64,000 nucleotides of DNA from Cercis canadensis (lineage: Eukaryota; Streptophyta; Magnoliopsida; Fabales; Fabaceae): assembly GCA_003255065.1 (NCBI GenBank), contig QAOA01008138.1, positions 459,924 through 523,923 on the forward strand. Reading direction: 5' to 3'. The notes below the pieces were generated by a model. The model saw only the letters and a program-made list of their open reading frames with translations, searched no databases and was not told the DNA's origin. A program made the translations under genes and the position numbers. This document shows positions 1-13,124 of the stretch, one piece after another; position 1 is the first letter of the stretch; the number at the start of each line of letters is the position of its first letter.

Positions 1-97
1 TTTGGAAAGATGAAGCTGGTCATTTATCCAGAACTGACAAGGGAAGAGTGGAAGTAGTAGTGGTTCATAATGATTGTAACAATACAAGTCCCACAAT

Positions 98-893
98 GTA
101 AGGACAAGGAAGTGCTATATGGTATATAAGGCTAGAGAGACCTACTACTAGTAACTTGGGCTGAAGCATTTTAGGCTGTGGTTAGGTCCATCACAATGAT
201 ATTGAAAAGGAAAGCTATAGAGTTTGTTCTATTATGGTGATACCTCTTGTTGCTAATTTTGGAAAGAAGTAAATTATGCCTAGGCTTCTTTTTTCGAAAT
301 ATTTCAAAGTGAAAATAAGGAGCGTGATTCTGATTTGTTGGATATGGTGTCTTTGCCAGAAAGTATATGTTACAAGAAAAATTTACCACTTGGTCGATGA
401 GGCTTTGCCTTGCCACCAGTCAGGAAACCAACTATTCTAGAACCTTAAGTTGTCATGAGACTTTCTCCCTTAGGTAGGCAGAGGACAACAATTTTCATTA
501 TTTAGAGTGTACTATTTAATAATATAAGTAGGCACTGTGTATAACTGTATCAAAGTTGGACCTGCATTGCTGGAAATAAATGTAGAACTGATAAATCCAT
601 GATAGGGGTGTTTGCTTGGTGTTATATACTTCATAGGAACTTTGGCCATATTGTTTCATAAAGTGCTCAATTCAATATCTACCATGTAATTAACTTTATG
701 CAAAATATACTTCAAATTCAAGAAACATTGTGGTAGCTCATTAAAGGGCTCAATCGCAAGCTGTCTTATCATAGGGTTGCTGCGTCTTTACTTTGAAGTC
801 TTACTTTTGATTTGTTTGCTTCTCTGTATTTTTCATTCAAGCATATTCAGTAATAACCAATTGGTTAATTGATTTTTTTTTTCCTTTTTGTAG
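98..893. other. AT-rich stretch, probable RPC5 intron
   Basis: It lies between the donor-like GTAAGG at 98 and the acceptor at 891-893. The phase of 1-97 does not fit the exon at 894, so a small unrecognised exon may be hidden here. I see no other coding or repeat signal. Confidence 0.4.
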
Positions 894-3800
894 AATAACC
901 AGATAGACTTTTCAGTTGTGCAAAAAGGTGATGGCAATGAGGTATGACGGTATTGAAGCTGTAATATAAATCATGTACAACAGTCCTCTTTTGTTTACGA
1001 TGCGAGTTCTTTAATTTTAAATTATAATAATCATATATAGCAGTCCTGTTTGCTGGTGGGCTTCATTTGACATCTAAAAGAACCCTCCTAAAAAAAAAAA
1101 AAAATTTCATGTCTGGTGGCCCTCTTTACAAAGATGTTAGTTCTCAATTGATATTGTCAATTCAATAATCTTTGTTGGAGATGTGTGTGGTTCCATGTCA
1201 CATTATACTGTTAAGTTTTTGCTAATCGCATGAGATAGATCATCAAATACTTTTAATCTACATATTAAAAGCATGTTCTCCTCTGGGTTGAATATAAACT
1301 GATTTCGTAGATTTTTCTTTTTCTGAATAGAATTCTATAATGATAATTTTGTTTCTCATCATCATTATTATTATTATGATTATTATATCTTTTTATCCAG
1401 TTCTGTAATTAGTTGCTTTCTCATTGTCTTTTTCAGTACTGGATTCCTCTCAAGTACCCTAGCTCTAACAGTGATATCTCCTCTAGATATTTTCTGAAAA
1501 TGGTGTCACAAGAAAGTTCTTCTATAAACTTTGCTATGAGCCCGTATGGATACATATTCTTGAACTATGTCTTTTATTTCTAGTTGTAAATGTGTTTATT
1601 TTCTAAAATTCTTTCTATAATTTAAAGGTATGACTATGTTAGTTCACTGTGTCCTGGAATGAGTAACAACATTAAACACAAGGTTCCTTCTGTAAGGTAT
1701 GTTCTTCCTTTAATATAAGCTTATCCATCTTTTCAATTTTGGTTCTGATTAATTGTGTGTGGCATCAAAGTTGTTACATGTTGTGCATGCATCCACATGT
1801 ACACTTTTTTCACCTTTACCTTCAAATGCATTCTTTCCTCCCTTTTCTTTTTTCTCATGTTCTTTTTCTCCTTTCTCCTCTTTTGCATGTCTTATCATCA
1901 TCTTGTATAAATCTCAAGATGTCAAGAAGCTACCAGATTTCAGATCTCATATCCTCATCTTGTACCAATTTGTCCTCAACCAGATTGTTAAGTCCATTGA
2001 ACCCTGAGAAAGTTCCTGGTTTAACATTTTTCAGATACCACCAAGAACCCAAAAAAATGAATACTTCTAATATTTCTGTATCTATTCAACATATGAAGTG
2101 CATGCTAGTTGATGTTGATTGTGCACAGCCTTCTTATGGATGTATCTATGTACTGCATATTTCTCCTTGTTTCTGCATTTCCTCAGTAATATACTTGCCT
2201 TACAGTGCTTTGTTGGTTTTTTTCCTATAATATTGCAATGGATTTGTAATTCCAATTATTATGGATGGATGCTTTTTCAAGTCTCTGCTATTATTTCCCC
2301 TGGAAGAGCGTCTTAAGAAATTACTTATTGAGGTTTGTTGCATTTTAGTTTGAGACTTTTGAGTAAATTCAGTTCTGTTTATGACCATGGGACATTTAAA
2401 GCCAATACAATTGTGGATCTTTCATGTCCATGCTTGACATTTTGATTGCTTTTGTTATTTGTCTAGCTGATCCATTCTATTCATAATTCAATTTTGCTTT
2501 TGTTCTATAAATTCTTAGCAATTGATTGACATCTTTCTGAGCACACAAACTGGATGTGTGCACAAAAATCCTCATTCTTAACATTTTAAACATAAAAGCC
2601 TCTATTTATATCCGAAAAGTATTTGTATGTTACAAGGCAGTTACCAAGTAAATAGGCAGTATGTTTGCATGTGTCACTAACTATTTATTAAGTACCTGTA
2701 TGAGAACCATTCCTCGTTTAAACTTTTTTTTTCAAATTTTTAAATAGTTTCATATTTTCATTCTGCTGTCTCTCTGGAGAATAGCTCTTCTAACAATGTC
2801 AAACAAAGGAGAAAAAATGCATGTATTTTGGTGGTGCACTTAAAATATTGCTGAATAACTTTCCAACTAGTTTTTTGTGCTATAAATAAAACATTAAAAC
2901 TTATTTTGATAGGGATCTCCAGTCCATCATTTTAGTGTTATTAAGCACTTTGCTCCTGAGTACTCGGAGGAGGAACTACTGCAATTCCTGGAGCAACACA
3001 CAAGATTAGTTCAAGGACTCTGGACAGCAAAAGCTGCATTGCTAGATTTTCCAATTGGCGAACAAATTTTGTCCAGAGATTATACCTTGCTCTTATTTAA
3101 CAAGAATTTGAAAGTTGAGTCTTCCCAAGTGTATTTTCGATGTGATCTTGCTCATTATATAAAAGAGTTTCTGAATATATTTGGTGAGGAAAGATCTGAG
3201 GATTGGAAACCTAATGCGCAAGCACAACCAATTGTCTATTGGAAATTCAAAGAGCATCCCGATGTCTCATTTATAAAACACTATTCAAATATTGTCGCAA
3301 AACAGCAAGAAGTTTTTGAACGTATGGAACCAAAGGTACTCAATGCTGTTTATAAAGGTTGAAAAGTTGAATCTAGTAAAAATGTTCCATCAAAGCATAG
3401 TCTGAACAGTAAGCCTGGGGAATCAGTGAATTCTGATAAGCGTGCAACAACTGTTGGTGGAGTGCATGCTGGGAAGATGACCAATGCAAACGATACCCAA
3501 AAAGCACTGCCTGGTGCTCTGAAGAAACTTCTTAAAATTAACAAAGTTCGCAGGTATGCTTATAGAAACTTGTACTTTTGCATCTTCCCATCTCGGCATG
3601 ATCCATTACAGAAAAGAGATGTATTTGTAGTTGTTGTGAGGTTTTCATGTGTCCACCATGCTTCACTTTTGTCATTGTGCCACATATGCGTGGATCATTT
3701 GACGAGTAAATATGATGCAAGACAAATGGAGCTGAGGAGCCAAATTGGAAACACTTTTGAGATATTATTGATCAATTTTAAAATGAGACTGCAAACCATA

Positions 3801-5521
3801 AACACAATACTATTTTCTTTGCCTCATTATGGGTGTCTACCCATGGGTATTTTAAGGGTATTTCTTTGACAGATATTTAGAGAGATTAGAGAAGTCTTTT
3901 GAGCTGATTGTACTAGTTCCTTTGGTTTTGTTTTTCCTTTTGTTTTAGGAGGACCTTTGGTCCTCCTTTCTTTTTGTTCTTCTTCCTTGTTTTAATAAAT
4001 TCTTTTATCTAAAAACCATAAAAACTAAGCCTTATCGTAGGCAACCTAAAAAACCTTAATTTTCAAGGACAAGAAAATATGACTTGAGGTCTAAGTAATC
4101 TTTTTTAAAATACGTAAGGAAGTCTTAATCCAACTAGGAGTAGTAAATCCTAATGCCCAAATCATTAAACCGTAATTCAAAAATTCTAGAAAATTATACT
4201 ACCATCTTGTTGCTTTGGCTGATTACTGAATTAGGCCATTTTCCTTTTGTCATGGCAGCTTCCAAATGATATGCCAAGGGCTGCGTGATATGGCAGTTGA
4301 TAAATCTTCTCAACTAGAGGCAGATTCTGAAATGCTCGTAGCTGCAGCAAATGGTCCAGCAGGAGAGCTGCAGGCTGTCATAAATGAAGTTGCATGTGAC
4401 ATTCACGGTTGCTAGCTATGTATTAAAGTCATCACAGGATGATCCATTCAGGTTGTTCCTTCTGCCCCCCACTCCAAATAGAAAAAAATGGAGGAAAAGA
4501 AAAAAGGAAAAATGTGTTTTCACACGACATTTGGTTCTAGAATAAGTTTGTCAAAGCCATTTATGTTATATAATGCTTCATTATGTTATGGCCCTTGCAG
4601 AGATATTGTAATCGAGTTGCTTCGTGAAAATAAACCCAATGCCAAACTGAAAAGGGGTGACATATTTGATGCTGGCATAAAACTCAACAGGGAGATCACT
4701 AGAAGTGAATTTAACAAGGTATGTTGTATTACAATTTTCATAACTTCTTAATAGTTTCTCTTGGTCTTACATATAAGGCAGCTGCAACATATTATTTAGT
4801 TCCCCTCACTCCAGCCCTCCACCAAAATTCACAGATTTTTTTCTAGTTCAGCTATGACAATGTTATATTACTTGTGATCAGCTAATGCTGCTTACAACTA
4901 AGTTGGAGAAGGAGAAATGATAGTCTTACAACACTTTGCTCATTATAGCTTACATTTGTGGGCCTTAGTTGAACTTTGTGTAACTTACATATGTGGGACT
5001 TAATAGTTTTACACCAACCATCTATATCTTCCCATGGATCTTTTATTTTTAAAATCAAACCCCACTATTGATTAATAGCCTATATCATGACAGTACTGTC
5101 ATGTTATATAAAAATATCTAGAGCGTTGGTTAATAAGAATTATTCACTGACAGGTGTATAGGAAGATACTATAAAGCCAATACAGGAAATACATGAGGAC
5201 CCTATTGTGTGTGTGCATGATATGCCATAGCTTTTGGGGGTAGTAGCCAAGAGGACAGGGCGAAGGGTTTTATTTATTGGGAGAAAAGAAAGCACTCTTG
5301 CAAAACTCATAATCCTAAAACTGGCTTTCAGGAGGGCAAATCACTAAAATTGGTAGCTTCTTTCTAACAAAACCAATGGTTTTCAATAAAATAATATATA
5401 TGTGATGATCAGCGCCTAACACTGGCTGGAGACACGGCCATGTTCACTTGTGAGTTTGGGCGTGTTCACTGGAATGAGTCTCGGGACTACAGGCACAGGA
5501 TCAGACACGAGCATGACATGG

Positions 5522-6248
5522 TGTCACGGGTTGCAAGGTTCACCTAATCAGACCATGCGGCACTTGCCTGCAAGCAAGTCAGCCAACCATTAGTTTACCC
5601 GTTTTAGGACAAGAACAAACGATAAGCAACATTAATGAACGAAGCCACAACAATATATGAGCAACCATGAAAGCAATAGCACATCAAACAAGCCCATCAA
5701 AGGCACATCATAAGCAACCAACATAGAACCCAAACAAGCAACACGAGTAGGGACAATTAAAAGAAGAGGGGCTACTTCTATTATTCATATGATCAATATG
5801 CTAGTACATGGCTTTGTGTAAGGGGAGTAGACAGCAACACAAAGCCAACCCCTATGCTAGTGCCAAGTCTCACCCCGGGTCACCTGGCACCCCCCCTAAA
5901 GAGCTTATTTAGCGGATTTCCTCTTGGCAGGACCATACATCATTTTTCCCAACCAACATAAGGTCTCTTTTTGGAGAACTGAATGTCCAAATTAAACAAA
6001 AGATACATGTAAATTTAGATAAAATTCCAAGGAACGCGGCCATGTGATTTTCGTTGGCACTGGACAAGCGGATCCTTGGGAAATTACAAAAATAACCCCA
6101 ATCTTACAGAAAATGGTAAAAAATATCCGGTGATGCGCAAAGTCCCAAATTTGGTGTGGAGCTTCTCTAGACTCTTCTCCTCGCCAAGTATCGAAGGAAA
6201 CGGAGATGTCTAGAGGTCAATATGTCGGTCACGAGTGAGATTGTGACA
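5522..6248 (-). repeat. Chromovirus 3' LTR
   Basis: This 727-bp LTR begins TGTCACGGG and ends GATTGTGACA. The same ends occur at 11192 and 12217. It is the 3' LTR because the coding strand is minus. Confidence 0.93.
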
Positions 6249-6262
6249 TTCTGCCCCACTTA
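6249..6262 (-). other. Chromovirus polypurine tract
   Basis: Read on the minus strand, the bases next to the 3' LTR are AAGTGGGGCAGAAT, purine-rich and in the position where plus-strand DNA synthesis is primed. Confidence 0.7.
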
Positions 6263-9200
6263 ATCGGTCGACGTCCTCGTCGACTGTGCTGCTTGGAAAG
6301 CTTCAATCTGCTGCTTGAAGTCGGCTAAGTCTTCTACTTTCTCCCAGCTGATTTCTTCATCTCCAAGTCCCTTCCACTTCATTAAGTATTCTCTCCTTGG
6401 ACGTCTCTTGACTCGAACCACTCTATCTGCAAGGATCTCCTCCACGATCTTCTGCTTCGGCTTGTTGAGGTTGACTCCTGGACGTGTGGGCTGGTTGCGC
6501 GTTGGATCTTCTGCATCTGGATGGTATGGCTTCAAGTTGCTAACGTGAACGACCGGGTGCACTCTCATCCCTGCTGGTGGATCTATCTTGTACGCCACCT
6601 TCCCAACCTTGGAAATTATGGGAACGGGGCCTTCATATCTTTGAATTAATCTCTTACTTGTTTCCTCAGGACTCTAAGCTGTTCTGGATTCAACTTTATG
6701 AGTACGAGGTCTCCAACCTTGAAATCCAGCGGTCTGTGTCCTTTATCGGCCCATTTCTTCATCCTCCTCGAGGCTTTTTCAAGGTACGCGCGAGCCACTT
6801 CAACATTCTGCTTCCATTCTTTGGTGAAGTGATGAGCTTTGGGGCTGACTCCCCTGTAAGGTTCTGAAACGGTATGGGGTAGAAACGGCTGCTGCCCTGT
6901 AACAATCTCAAAAGGACTTTGGTTAGTGGCACTGCTCTTCTGGGCATTGAAACAAAACTGTGCAACATCGAGCAATTGGGGCCAATTCTTTTGATTGGCG
7001 CTGGAAAAGTGTCTCAAATATTCCTCCAAGAGTCCGTTAAAGCGCTCTGTCTGGCCATCCGTTTGAGGATGAAAGCTAGAGGAGAAATTAAGTTCAGAAC
7101 CAAGAAGATTAAAGAGTTCAGACCAAAAGGTCCCCGTGAACCTGCTATCTCGATCATTGACTATGTTCTGGGGTACACCCCAGTACTTTACAACATATTT
7201 GAAAAAAAGTCGAGCTGTCTCTTCTGCCGAGCAATACTTTGATGCTGGAATAAAGGTTCTGTACTTCTAAAAGCGGTCCACCACCACTAGGATTGTGGAT
7301 AAGTCCCCCACCTTTGGGAGGCTAGAAATGAAATCTAGCGACACGCTCTCCCACGGCCTACATGGCACCTGAAGCGGCTCCAATAACCCTGCAATCTTTG
7401 CTCTTTCCACCTTATCCTGCTGACAAATGAGACAAGTTCGAGTGTAGTTGACCACATCTTCTTTCATCTGCGGCCAGTAGTATCCCTGCTTCAATAAAGC
7501 ATAGGTTCTTTGCCAACCCGGGTGGCCCGCCCACAATGTATTGTGACATTCCTTCAAAAGGATCCTCCGCAAGTCTCCGGCCTTGGGGACAAAGAGTCTA
7601 CGCCCCTTGGCATACAATACCTCACCCTCGATCCAGAACTGGCGAGTCTTCCCTTCTTTAGCTAGCTGCATGATGGTTTGGGCCACTGGGTCTTTCTCCA
7701 AGTTTTCTCGAATGCGCTCCCGCATCGAAGTAGCAACACGACTCACTGCCGTGTGTGATAGTAAGGTCATGACGGCAAGCTCAGCCTTGCGACTAAGGGC
7801 ATCTGCAACTTGGTTCATCCGGCCGGCCTTGTGCTCAAATTCAAAATTAAACTCTGCTAAGAACTCCTGCCAACGACCCTGCTTGGCGCTTAGTTTGGGC
7901 TGCGAAAAGAAATGACTAACAGCAGAATTGTCAGTCTTAACAATAAATTTAGAACCAAGCAAGTAATGTCTCCAAACTCGTAGGCAATGGATCACAGCGA
8001 GCATCTCCTTCTCTTGAGCTGTATATCTCCTCTCTGCCTCTGACAGCTTATGGCTTTCGAAGGCAACAGGATGACCTTCTTGAAGTAAGACTCCCCCTAA
8101 GGCAAAATCGGACGCGTCTGTCTGTACCTCAAAAGGCTTCCTGATATCTGGCAAGGCAAGCACAGGATCTCCAATCATAGCCCTCTTTAGATCTTCAAAC
8201 GCTATTTGGCATTGTTCGCTCCAACGCCACACGACCCTTTTTTTCAAGAGTTCCGTCAAAGGGGTTGTCTTTCTTGAGTAGCCCTCCACAAATCTCTGAT
8301 AGTAATTAGCTAACCCCAAGAAAGACCGCAACTCCTTGACTCCCTTCGGGGTTCTCCACTCTTGGATCGCCCTCACTTTCTCCATGTCCATCTGTATGCG
8401 GCCATGTTCAATAATGTGACCAAGGAACTTGATGCGTTCCTGAGCAAAAGAGCATTTCTCTCGCTTTACATACAGTTGGTTTTGCTTCAGCCGATTGAAA
8501 ACCATCTTCAAGTGTTCCACATGCTCCTCTAAGGTAGAACTGTAGACAACAATATCATCCAAGTAAACCACCACAAAGTTGTCTAGGTAGTCATGGAATA
8601 CTTGATTCATGAGTGTGCAGAATGTCGCCGGCACGTTGGTTAGACCAAAGGGCATGACCAGGAACTCGAAGGCTCCATATCGAGTGACACAGGTAGTTTT
8701 TGGTTCATCCCCTTCTGCTATTCGAACCTGGTAGTAACCTGACCTCAAGTCCAGCTTCGTGAAGAATTTTGCAGCGCTCAGCTGGTCGAAAAGGTCCTGC
8801 ACCAAGGGAATCGGGTATCTGTTCCGCACTGTGAGCTTGTTGAGGGCTCGATAGTCCACACACATCCTAAGACTTCCATCCTGTTTCTTCTGGAATAACA
8901 CTGGAGCTCCGAATGGTGCTTTAGAAGGCCTAATGAACCCTGCCTCTAACAACTCATTCAATTGTTTTCGCAGTTCGGCTAATTCTGGAGGTGCCATCCG
9001 ATAAGGGCTTCGAGCAGGGGGTTTTCCACCCGGCATGAGTTCAATTTCATGATCGATCGCCCTCTGTGGTGGCAAGACTTGTGGTAGCCTTTCTGNCCGA
9101 ATGGTGCTTTAGAAGGCCTAATGAACCCTGCCTCTAACAACTCATTCAATTGTTTTCGCAGTTCGGCTAATTCTGGAGGTGCCATCCGATAAGGGCTTCG

Positions 9201-11159
9201 AGCAGGGGGTTTTCCACCCGGCATGAGTTCAATTTCATGATCGATCGCCCTCCGTGGTGGCAAGACTTGTAGTAGCCTTTCTGACATTATGCTTTCAAAT
9301 CTCTTCAATACGGCTCGAATTTCTGGAGGAACCGGCTCTTGGTCCGCCTTCTCCTCTTGTGGTAATGGCACAGCTACAAAAGAGGGCTCTTTCCGCCTAA
9401 CCTCCTTCTTGAATTGCATGGCGGATAAGAGCTTGGCCTCCTCAGACTGCCTGATTTCCATTGGAATCATACTTGGGATTTCCCCCATTATCAATAGACA
9501 ACTGGCAGCGGGAATAGGCATGGCCTGGTGCCCTATGAGGAACTCCATCCCCAGTACAACATCAAAGTCATCAAGCTGGGCAACCACAAAGTCCGTTCTC
9601 CCTTGCCAAGAACCCAGCTTCACCATTATTTGTTTCGCTACTCCCGCAATGGGTAAGGCCCGAGAATTCACAGCTTTGAGGCGGCCCGAGTCCTTCTCCA
9701 ACTTCCAACCGAGCCTACTAGCTTCCGCCACAGAGATGAAATTGTGTGTGACACCAGTATCCACCATGATGCTAGTGGCTGCCTTTCCTCCCACGTTGCC
9801 CTTAGTAAACATTAATCCCCTACTCGGATTCTTCCTGCTGTTCTCAGATTGCTTTTTCAGTGCGTTTAGGAATCGGAGGGCCCCCATTCTTGGAGGGTCT
9901 TCCTCATCCGNGTCCTCTTCTTCTTCTTCAACTTCTGTCGGACTCTGATCCTGGGTTTGATCTCTGATAGTGGCTTGGAGTGCATTTAGTGCTGACTTAT
10001 GATGACACTCCGCTATTCTATGTGGACCATTACATAGAAAACAAGAGATTGTCTTTGGTTTAGGGTTCGCATTGGACCCTCGAGATGATACGGAGGTGGT
10101 GGAATTGGGGTTTTTCTTATACTCTCCTCCCCCACTTTTGCTCTTGCTGAATCTTCCCAACTGTCTGCCATTCCCACTAGAATAAGAAGAAGCGGTGTTA
10201 CCCTGGGTCTTCTTACTAGCAGAGGCTTCAGAAGTGTAGTCGGTCAAGCGTTCTGCTGCCGCTAAGGCGGTGGAGACATCTGAAACCCGTTGTCTATGAA
10301 GCTCTGTCCTTGCCCATTGCTTCAACCCCTCGAGGAAACAAAACAATCGATCTGCTTCGGCCATGTCCCGAATGTCTAACATCAATCCTGAGAACTTCTT
10401 CACATACTCTCGGATCGAGCCTGTCTGTTTAAGGTCACGAAGTTGACGCCTTGTCATGTATTCCACATTCTCCAGGAGGAATTGCAATTTTAATTCTCTC
10501 TTGAGATCATCCCAAGACTCGACAATACATTTTCTTGTCTGGATGTCTTCATATTTGGTTCTCCACCAAAGCTTTGCATCCCCCGCGAGATACATGCATG
10601 CCACGTCCAGTTTTTCTTCCTCCGAGGTGAACTTCATTGCCCGAATGTATTGTTCCATGTCGAACAAGAAGTTCTCTAATTCTTTGGCATCGCAAGCTCC
10701 ATTAAATGACCGTGGCTCCGGGAATTTAACCTTCCTGGACTCCATTCCCCCCTCTCTCTGGGGTCGATTACCCAATGCTTGCATGGTGACATTGAGTTTG
10801 GCATTCATCTCTTCCATTTCTGCCTTTAGACCATCAACAACTTCTTGCATCCGATCCACCCGCCTTTCTAAGCGGCGATGCGCATCACCACTGACTTCCG
10901 CTGTGCCCCCGCCAAGGGTTTGTGTCATCCTTGGTGGACGACTAGTTTCGATTCTTTCGGGAGCTTGCACCGTGGAAAGTCTAACTTCCAAATCATCCAC
11001 TCGTCGAACAAGGTCTGGAAGTCTGTATTCATCGAGCTCCTGCTTTAGCTCAATTATTGATTCGTCTACACCCGCTAGATCATTTAGTTGGGCCTCAATG
11101 ACGGCAAATCTCTCCTTGGTGTTCAACCGTTCCGTATTTATGGTCTTCGACTTTCCCAT
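6260..11159 (-). pseudogene. Chromovirus gag-pol polyprotein with chromodomain, broken
   Basis: The start chosen is the ATG at 11157-11159 (MGKSKT), just after the primer site. Gag carries a CX2CX3HX4C zinc knuckle (CFLCNGPHRIAEC). The protease has DTGVTHNF where DTGATHNF is usual. Reverse transcriptase shows the YLDD catalytic motif at about 8541-8573, and RNase H shows [10 protein letters not shown] and a later TDNSA. Integrase has its HHCC zinc site at about 7430-7545 and the NDRDSRF and ERFNG segments of DD35E. A chromodomain with EYLMKWKG and SWE lies at about 6289-6454. Gag to RNase H is one frame once the duplicated 187 bp plus N at 9096 (188 bases, hence the apparent frame change) is removed. 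Real lesions are a TAG at 7267-7269 after VVVDRF and a frameshift near 6665. Confidence 0.9.
8909..9283. repeat. 187-bp direct duplication around a single N (assembly joint)
   Basis: 8909-9095 and 9097-9283 are near-identical, separated only by N at 9096. The duplicate falls in the middle of the reverse transcriptase start and breaks an otherwise open frame, so contig ends left unmerged is the likeliest cause. Confidence 0.8.
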
Positions 11160-11176
11160 TGTTCCTGAGCCAACCA

Positions 11177-11189
11177 GGCTCTGATACCA
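11177..11189 (-). promoter_or_regulatory. Primer binding site, initiator Met tRNA
   Basis: On the minus strand this reads TGGTATCAGAGCC, the classic plant retrotransposon site complementary to the 3' end of initiator methionine tRNA, two bases inside the 5' LTR. Confidence 0.92.
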
Positions 11190-11191
11190 AC

Positions 11192-12217
11192 TGTCACGGG
11201 CTGCAAGGTTCACCTAATCAGACCGTGCGGCACTTGCCTGCAAGCAAGTCAGCCAACCATTAGTTTACCTGTTTTGGGACAAGAACAAACGATAAGCAAC
11301 ATTAATGAACGAAGCCACAACAATATATGAGCAACCATGAAAGCAATAGCACATCAAACAAGCCCATCAAAGGTACATCATAAGCAACCAACATAGAACA
11401 CAAACAAGCAACATGAGTAGGGACAATTAAAAGAAGAGGGTCTACTTATATTATTCATATAATCAATATGCTAGTACATGACTTTGTGTAAGGGAAGTAG
11501 AAAGCAACACAAAGCCAACCCCTATGCTAGTGCCAAGTCTCACCCCGGGTCACCTGGAACCCCCCCCCCCCCTAAAGAGCTTATTTAGCGGATTTCCTCC
11601 TGGCAGGACCATACATCATTTTTCCCAGCCAACATAAGGTCTCTTTTTNCCCATCAAAGGTACATCATAAGCAACCAACATAGAACACAAACAAGCAACA
11701 TGAGTAGGGACAATTAAAAGAAGAGGGGCTACTTATATTATTCATATAATCAATATGCTAGTACATGGCTTTGTGTAAGGGAAGTAGAAAGCAACACAAA
11801 GCCAACCCCTATGCTAGTGCCAAGTCTCACCCCGGGTCACCTGGCACCCCCCCCCCCCCCAAAGAGCTTATTTAGCGGATTTCCTCCTGGCAGGACCATA
11901 CATCATTTTTCCCAGCCAACATAAGGTCTCTTTTTGGAGAACTGAATGTCCAAATTAAACAAAAGATACATGTAAATTTAGATAAAATTCCAAGGAACGC
12001 GGCCATGTGCTTTTCGTTGGCACTGGACAAGCGGATCCTTGGGAAATTACAAAAATAACCCCAATCTTACAGAAAATGGTAAAAAATATCCGGTAATGTG
12101 CAAAGTCCCAAATTTGATGTGGAGCTTCTCTAGACTCTTCTCTACCTCCTCGCCAAGTATCGAAGGAAACGGAGATGTCTAGAGGTCAATATGTCGGTCA
12201 CAAGTGAGATTGTGACA
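11192..12217 (-). repeat. Chromovirus 5' LTR with an internal duplicated joint
   Basis: It has the same TGTCAC...GTGACA ends as the 3' LTR but is about 300 bp longer, because 11363-11648 is repeated at 11650-11939 on the two sides of the N at 11649. Removing one copy gives a length close to the other LTR. Confidence 0.9.
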
Positions 12218-13124
12218 CATGGGCATGTCACTTAAGTGAAGTTCTGGAGCATCAGACACAGCTCAGACATGGTCATGTCATTAAAGCGACATGGCCTCAA
12301 ACACGACCATGTTGCGAAAGGCGGTTGTGTCTCAGAAATCAGTTATTAGTTAGTTAATGGCCATAACCGACTTGTAACAGATTCCTATATAAACGTGTGA
12401 TGAGTAAAGGACTTCATAACTTGAGATTAGCATTTTTAGGCTTGTGAGAAATCAGAGAAGAAAGAATAGAGTGAGACTTGGGGTTCTGACTTGCATAGAT
12501 GCAAGGTTAAAGAACAGAGGCCAAGGGGGTACTCTATTGTAAAAGAAGTTGATCTTGATTGGCGTAAATCATAGTGGACTACTCTCTCCCGTGGATGTAA
12601 GCCAACTTGGCTGAACCACGAAATTCTGGTGTTGTTTTCTTTACATTGATTTACTACTTCAAATTGTTTTCTGGTTTAGATTTGTTGTGCTGATATTTGC
12701 TTGTTGTTTGTTATCTTGGTTACATAGGTTGAAATCTCTTACAATATCTGAATATGTATGTTGCATTCTCATAGTTATATAAAGCAGAAATATAACGCTA
12801 ACTGTCTCAAAGTCATATCAGATGACGAGCTGCAAAACCATTCAAAAATTAAATCGTGTTTTCTCTTAGTTTAAGTTAACTAATTGTTTTCATAAGTTAT
12901 TTCTTTTTCTTTTACAGGTCATGAATGAGTTGTGTGTCTCAAAAGGTTCTCAATGGGTCTTCAAGGCAGTGATGCAAGTAAGCAATGATTTAGTTGATCC
13001 TGCTGATTTGGTTGATGAAAATACATTATTAGAGTTTCGGATTAGTCCCCACTTTTTCCTTTTGTTTTTGAGGTGGGAGCTTAGAGAAGAAGTATTTGAT
13101 AGGAAATATTTTACACCGATATGA

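Larger units (their letters stand above)
5522..12217 (-). mobile_element. Ty3/gypsy chromovirus LTR retrotransposon, nearly full length
   Basis: Both LTRs start TGTCAC and end GTGACA, and the element is flanked by a perfect 5-bp direct repeat CATGG (5517-5521 and 12218-12222), so the ends are well fixed. It lies antisense inside an RPC5 intron. Order along the minus strand: 5' LTR, tRNA-iMet primer site, gag with zinc knuckle, protease, reverse transcriptase, RNase H, integrase, chromodomain, polypurine tract, 3' LTR. The chromodomain marks it as a chromovirus; Galadriel-like is possible but not certain. It is inactive by a TAG in the integrase region and a frameshift before the chromodomain. 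Two internal single-N joints duplicate 187 and about 286 bp and are probably assembly artefacts. The LTRs are alike with scattered, mostly transition-type differences, suggesting a fairly recent insertion. Confidence 0.92.
5401..12727. mobile_element. Probable solo or remnant LTR split by the chromovirus
   Basis: The sequence on both sides of the chromovirus (about 5401-5521 and 12222-12727) reads as one LTR-like unit once the insert and one CATGG are removed. The right part has a TATA-like CTATATAAA at about 12385, followed by G/T-rich leader-like sequence with a GTGGATGTAAGCC...GAACCACG segment typical of copia LTR R/U5 regions. No internal protein coding is visible, so it may be a solo LTR. 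I could not fix the ends or find a target duplication. Confidence 0.4.
1..12981 (+). pseudogene. RPC5: RNA polymerase III subunit RPC5 (POLR3E/Sin-like), interrupted multi-exon gene, 5' end outside window
   Basis: RPC5 is a peripheral RNA polymerase III subunit that pairs with RPC4 and acts in the nucleus in tRNA and 5S gene transcription. Exons read from GT/AG junctions with consistent phase: 894-941, 1437-1543, 1628-1691, 2282-2332, 2913-3553, 4259-4451, 4601-4718 and 12918 to about 12981. A probable earlier exon is 1-97, but its phase does not join cleanly. Landmarks shared with human POLR3E from general knowledge: a LVQGLW segment near 3009, KEHPDV near 3250, and a C-terminal winged-helix-like stretch ending NELCVSKGSQW near 12921-12953. 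Two lesions are visible: an in-frame TGA at 3360-3362, and a net one-base frame change with TAG at 4413-4415, after which the expected YVLKSS frame resumes. The 8.2-kb intron 4719-12917 holds an antisense retrotransposon. The true 3' end is unclear. It may be a decayed copy or a functional gene with sequence errors. Family assignment is firm, status is not. Confidence 0.72.

Noticed and set aside
1739..2316. ORFs of 163, 84 and 65 codons
   Set aside because: They lie in RPC5 introns, overlap each other and are low in complexity. Only the exon at 2282-2332 is coding, in the RPC5 frame.
8979..9283. Programmed frameshift between gag and pol in the chromovirus
   Set aside because: The frame change equals the 188 bases of duplicated sequence plus N at 9096. 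The undisturbed reading is one continuous frame.
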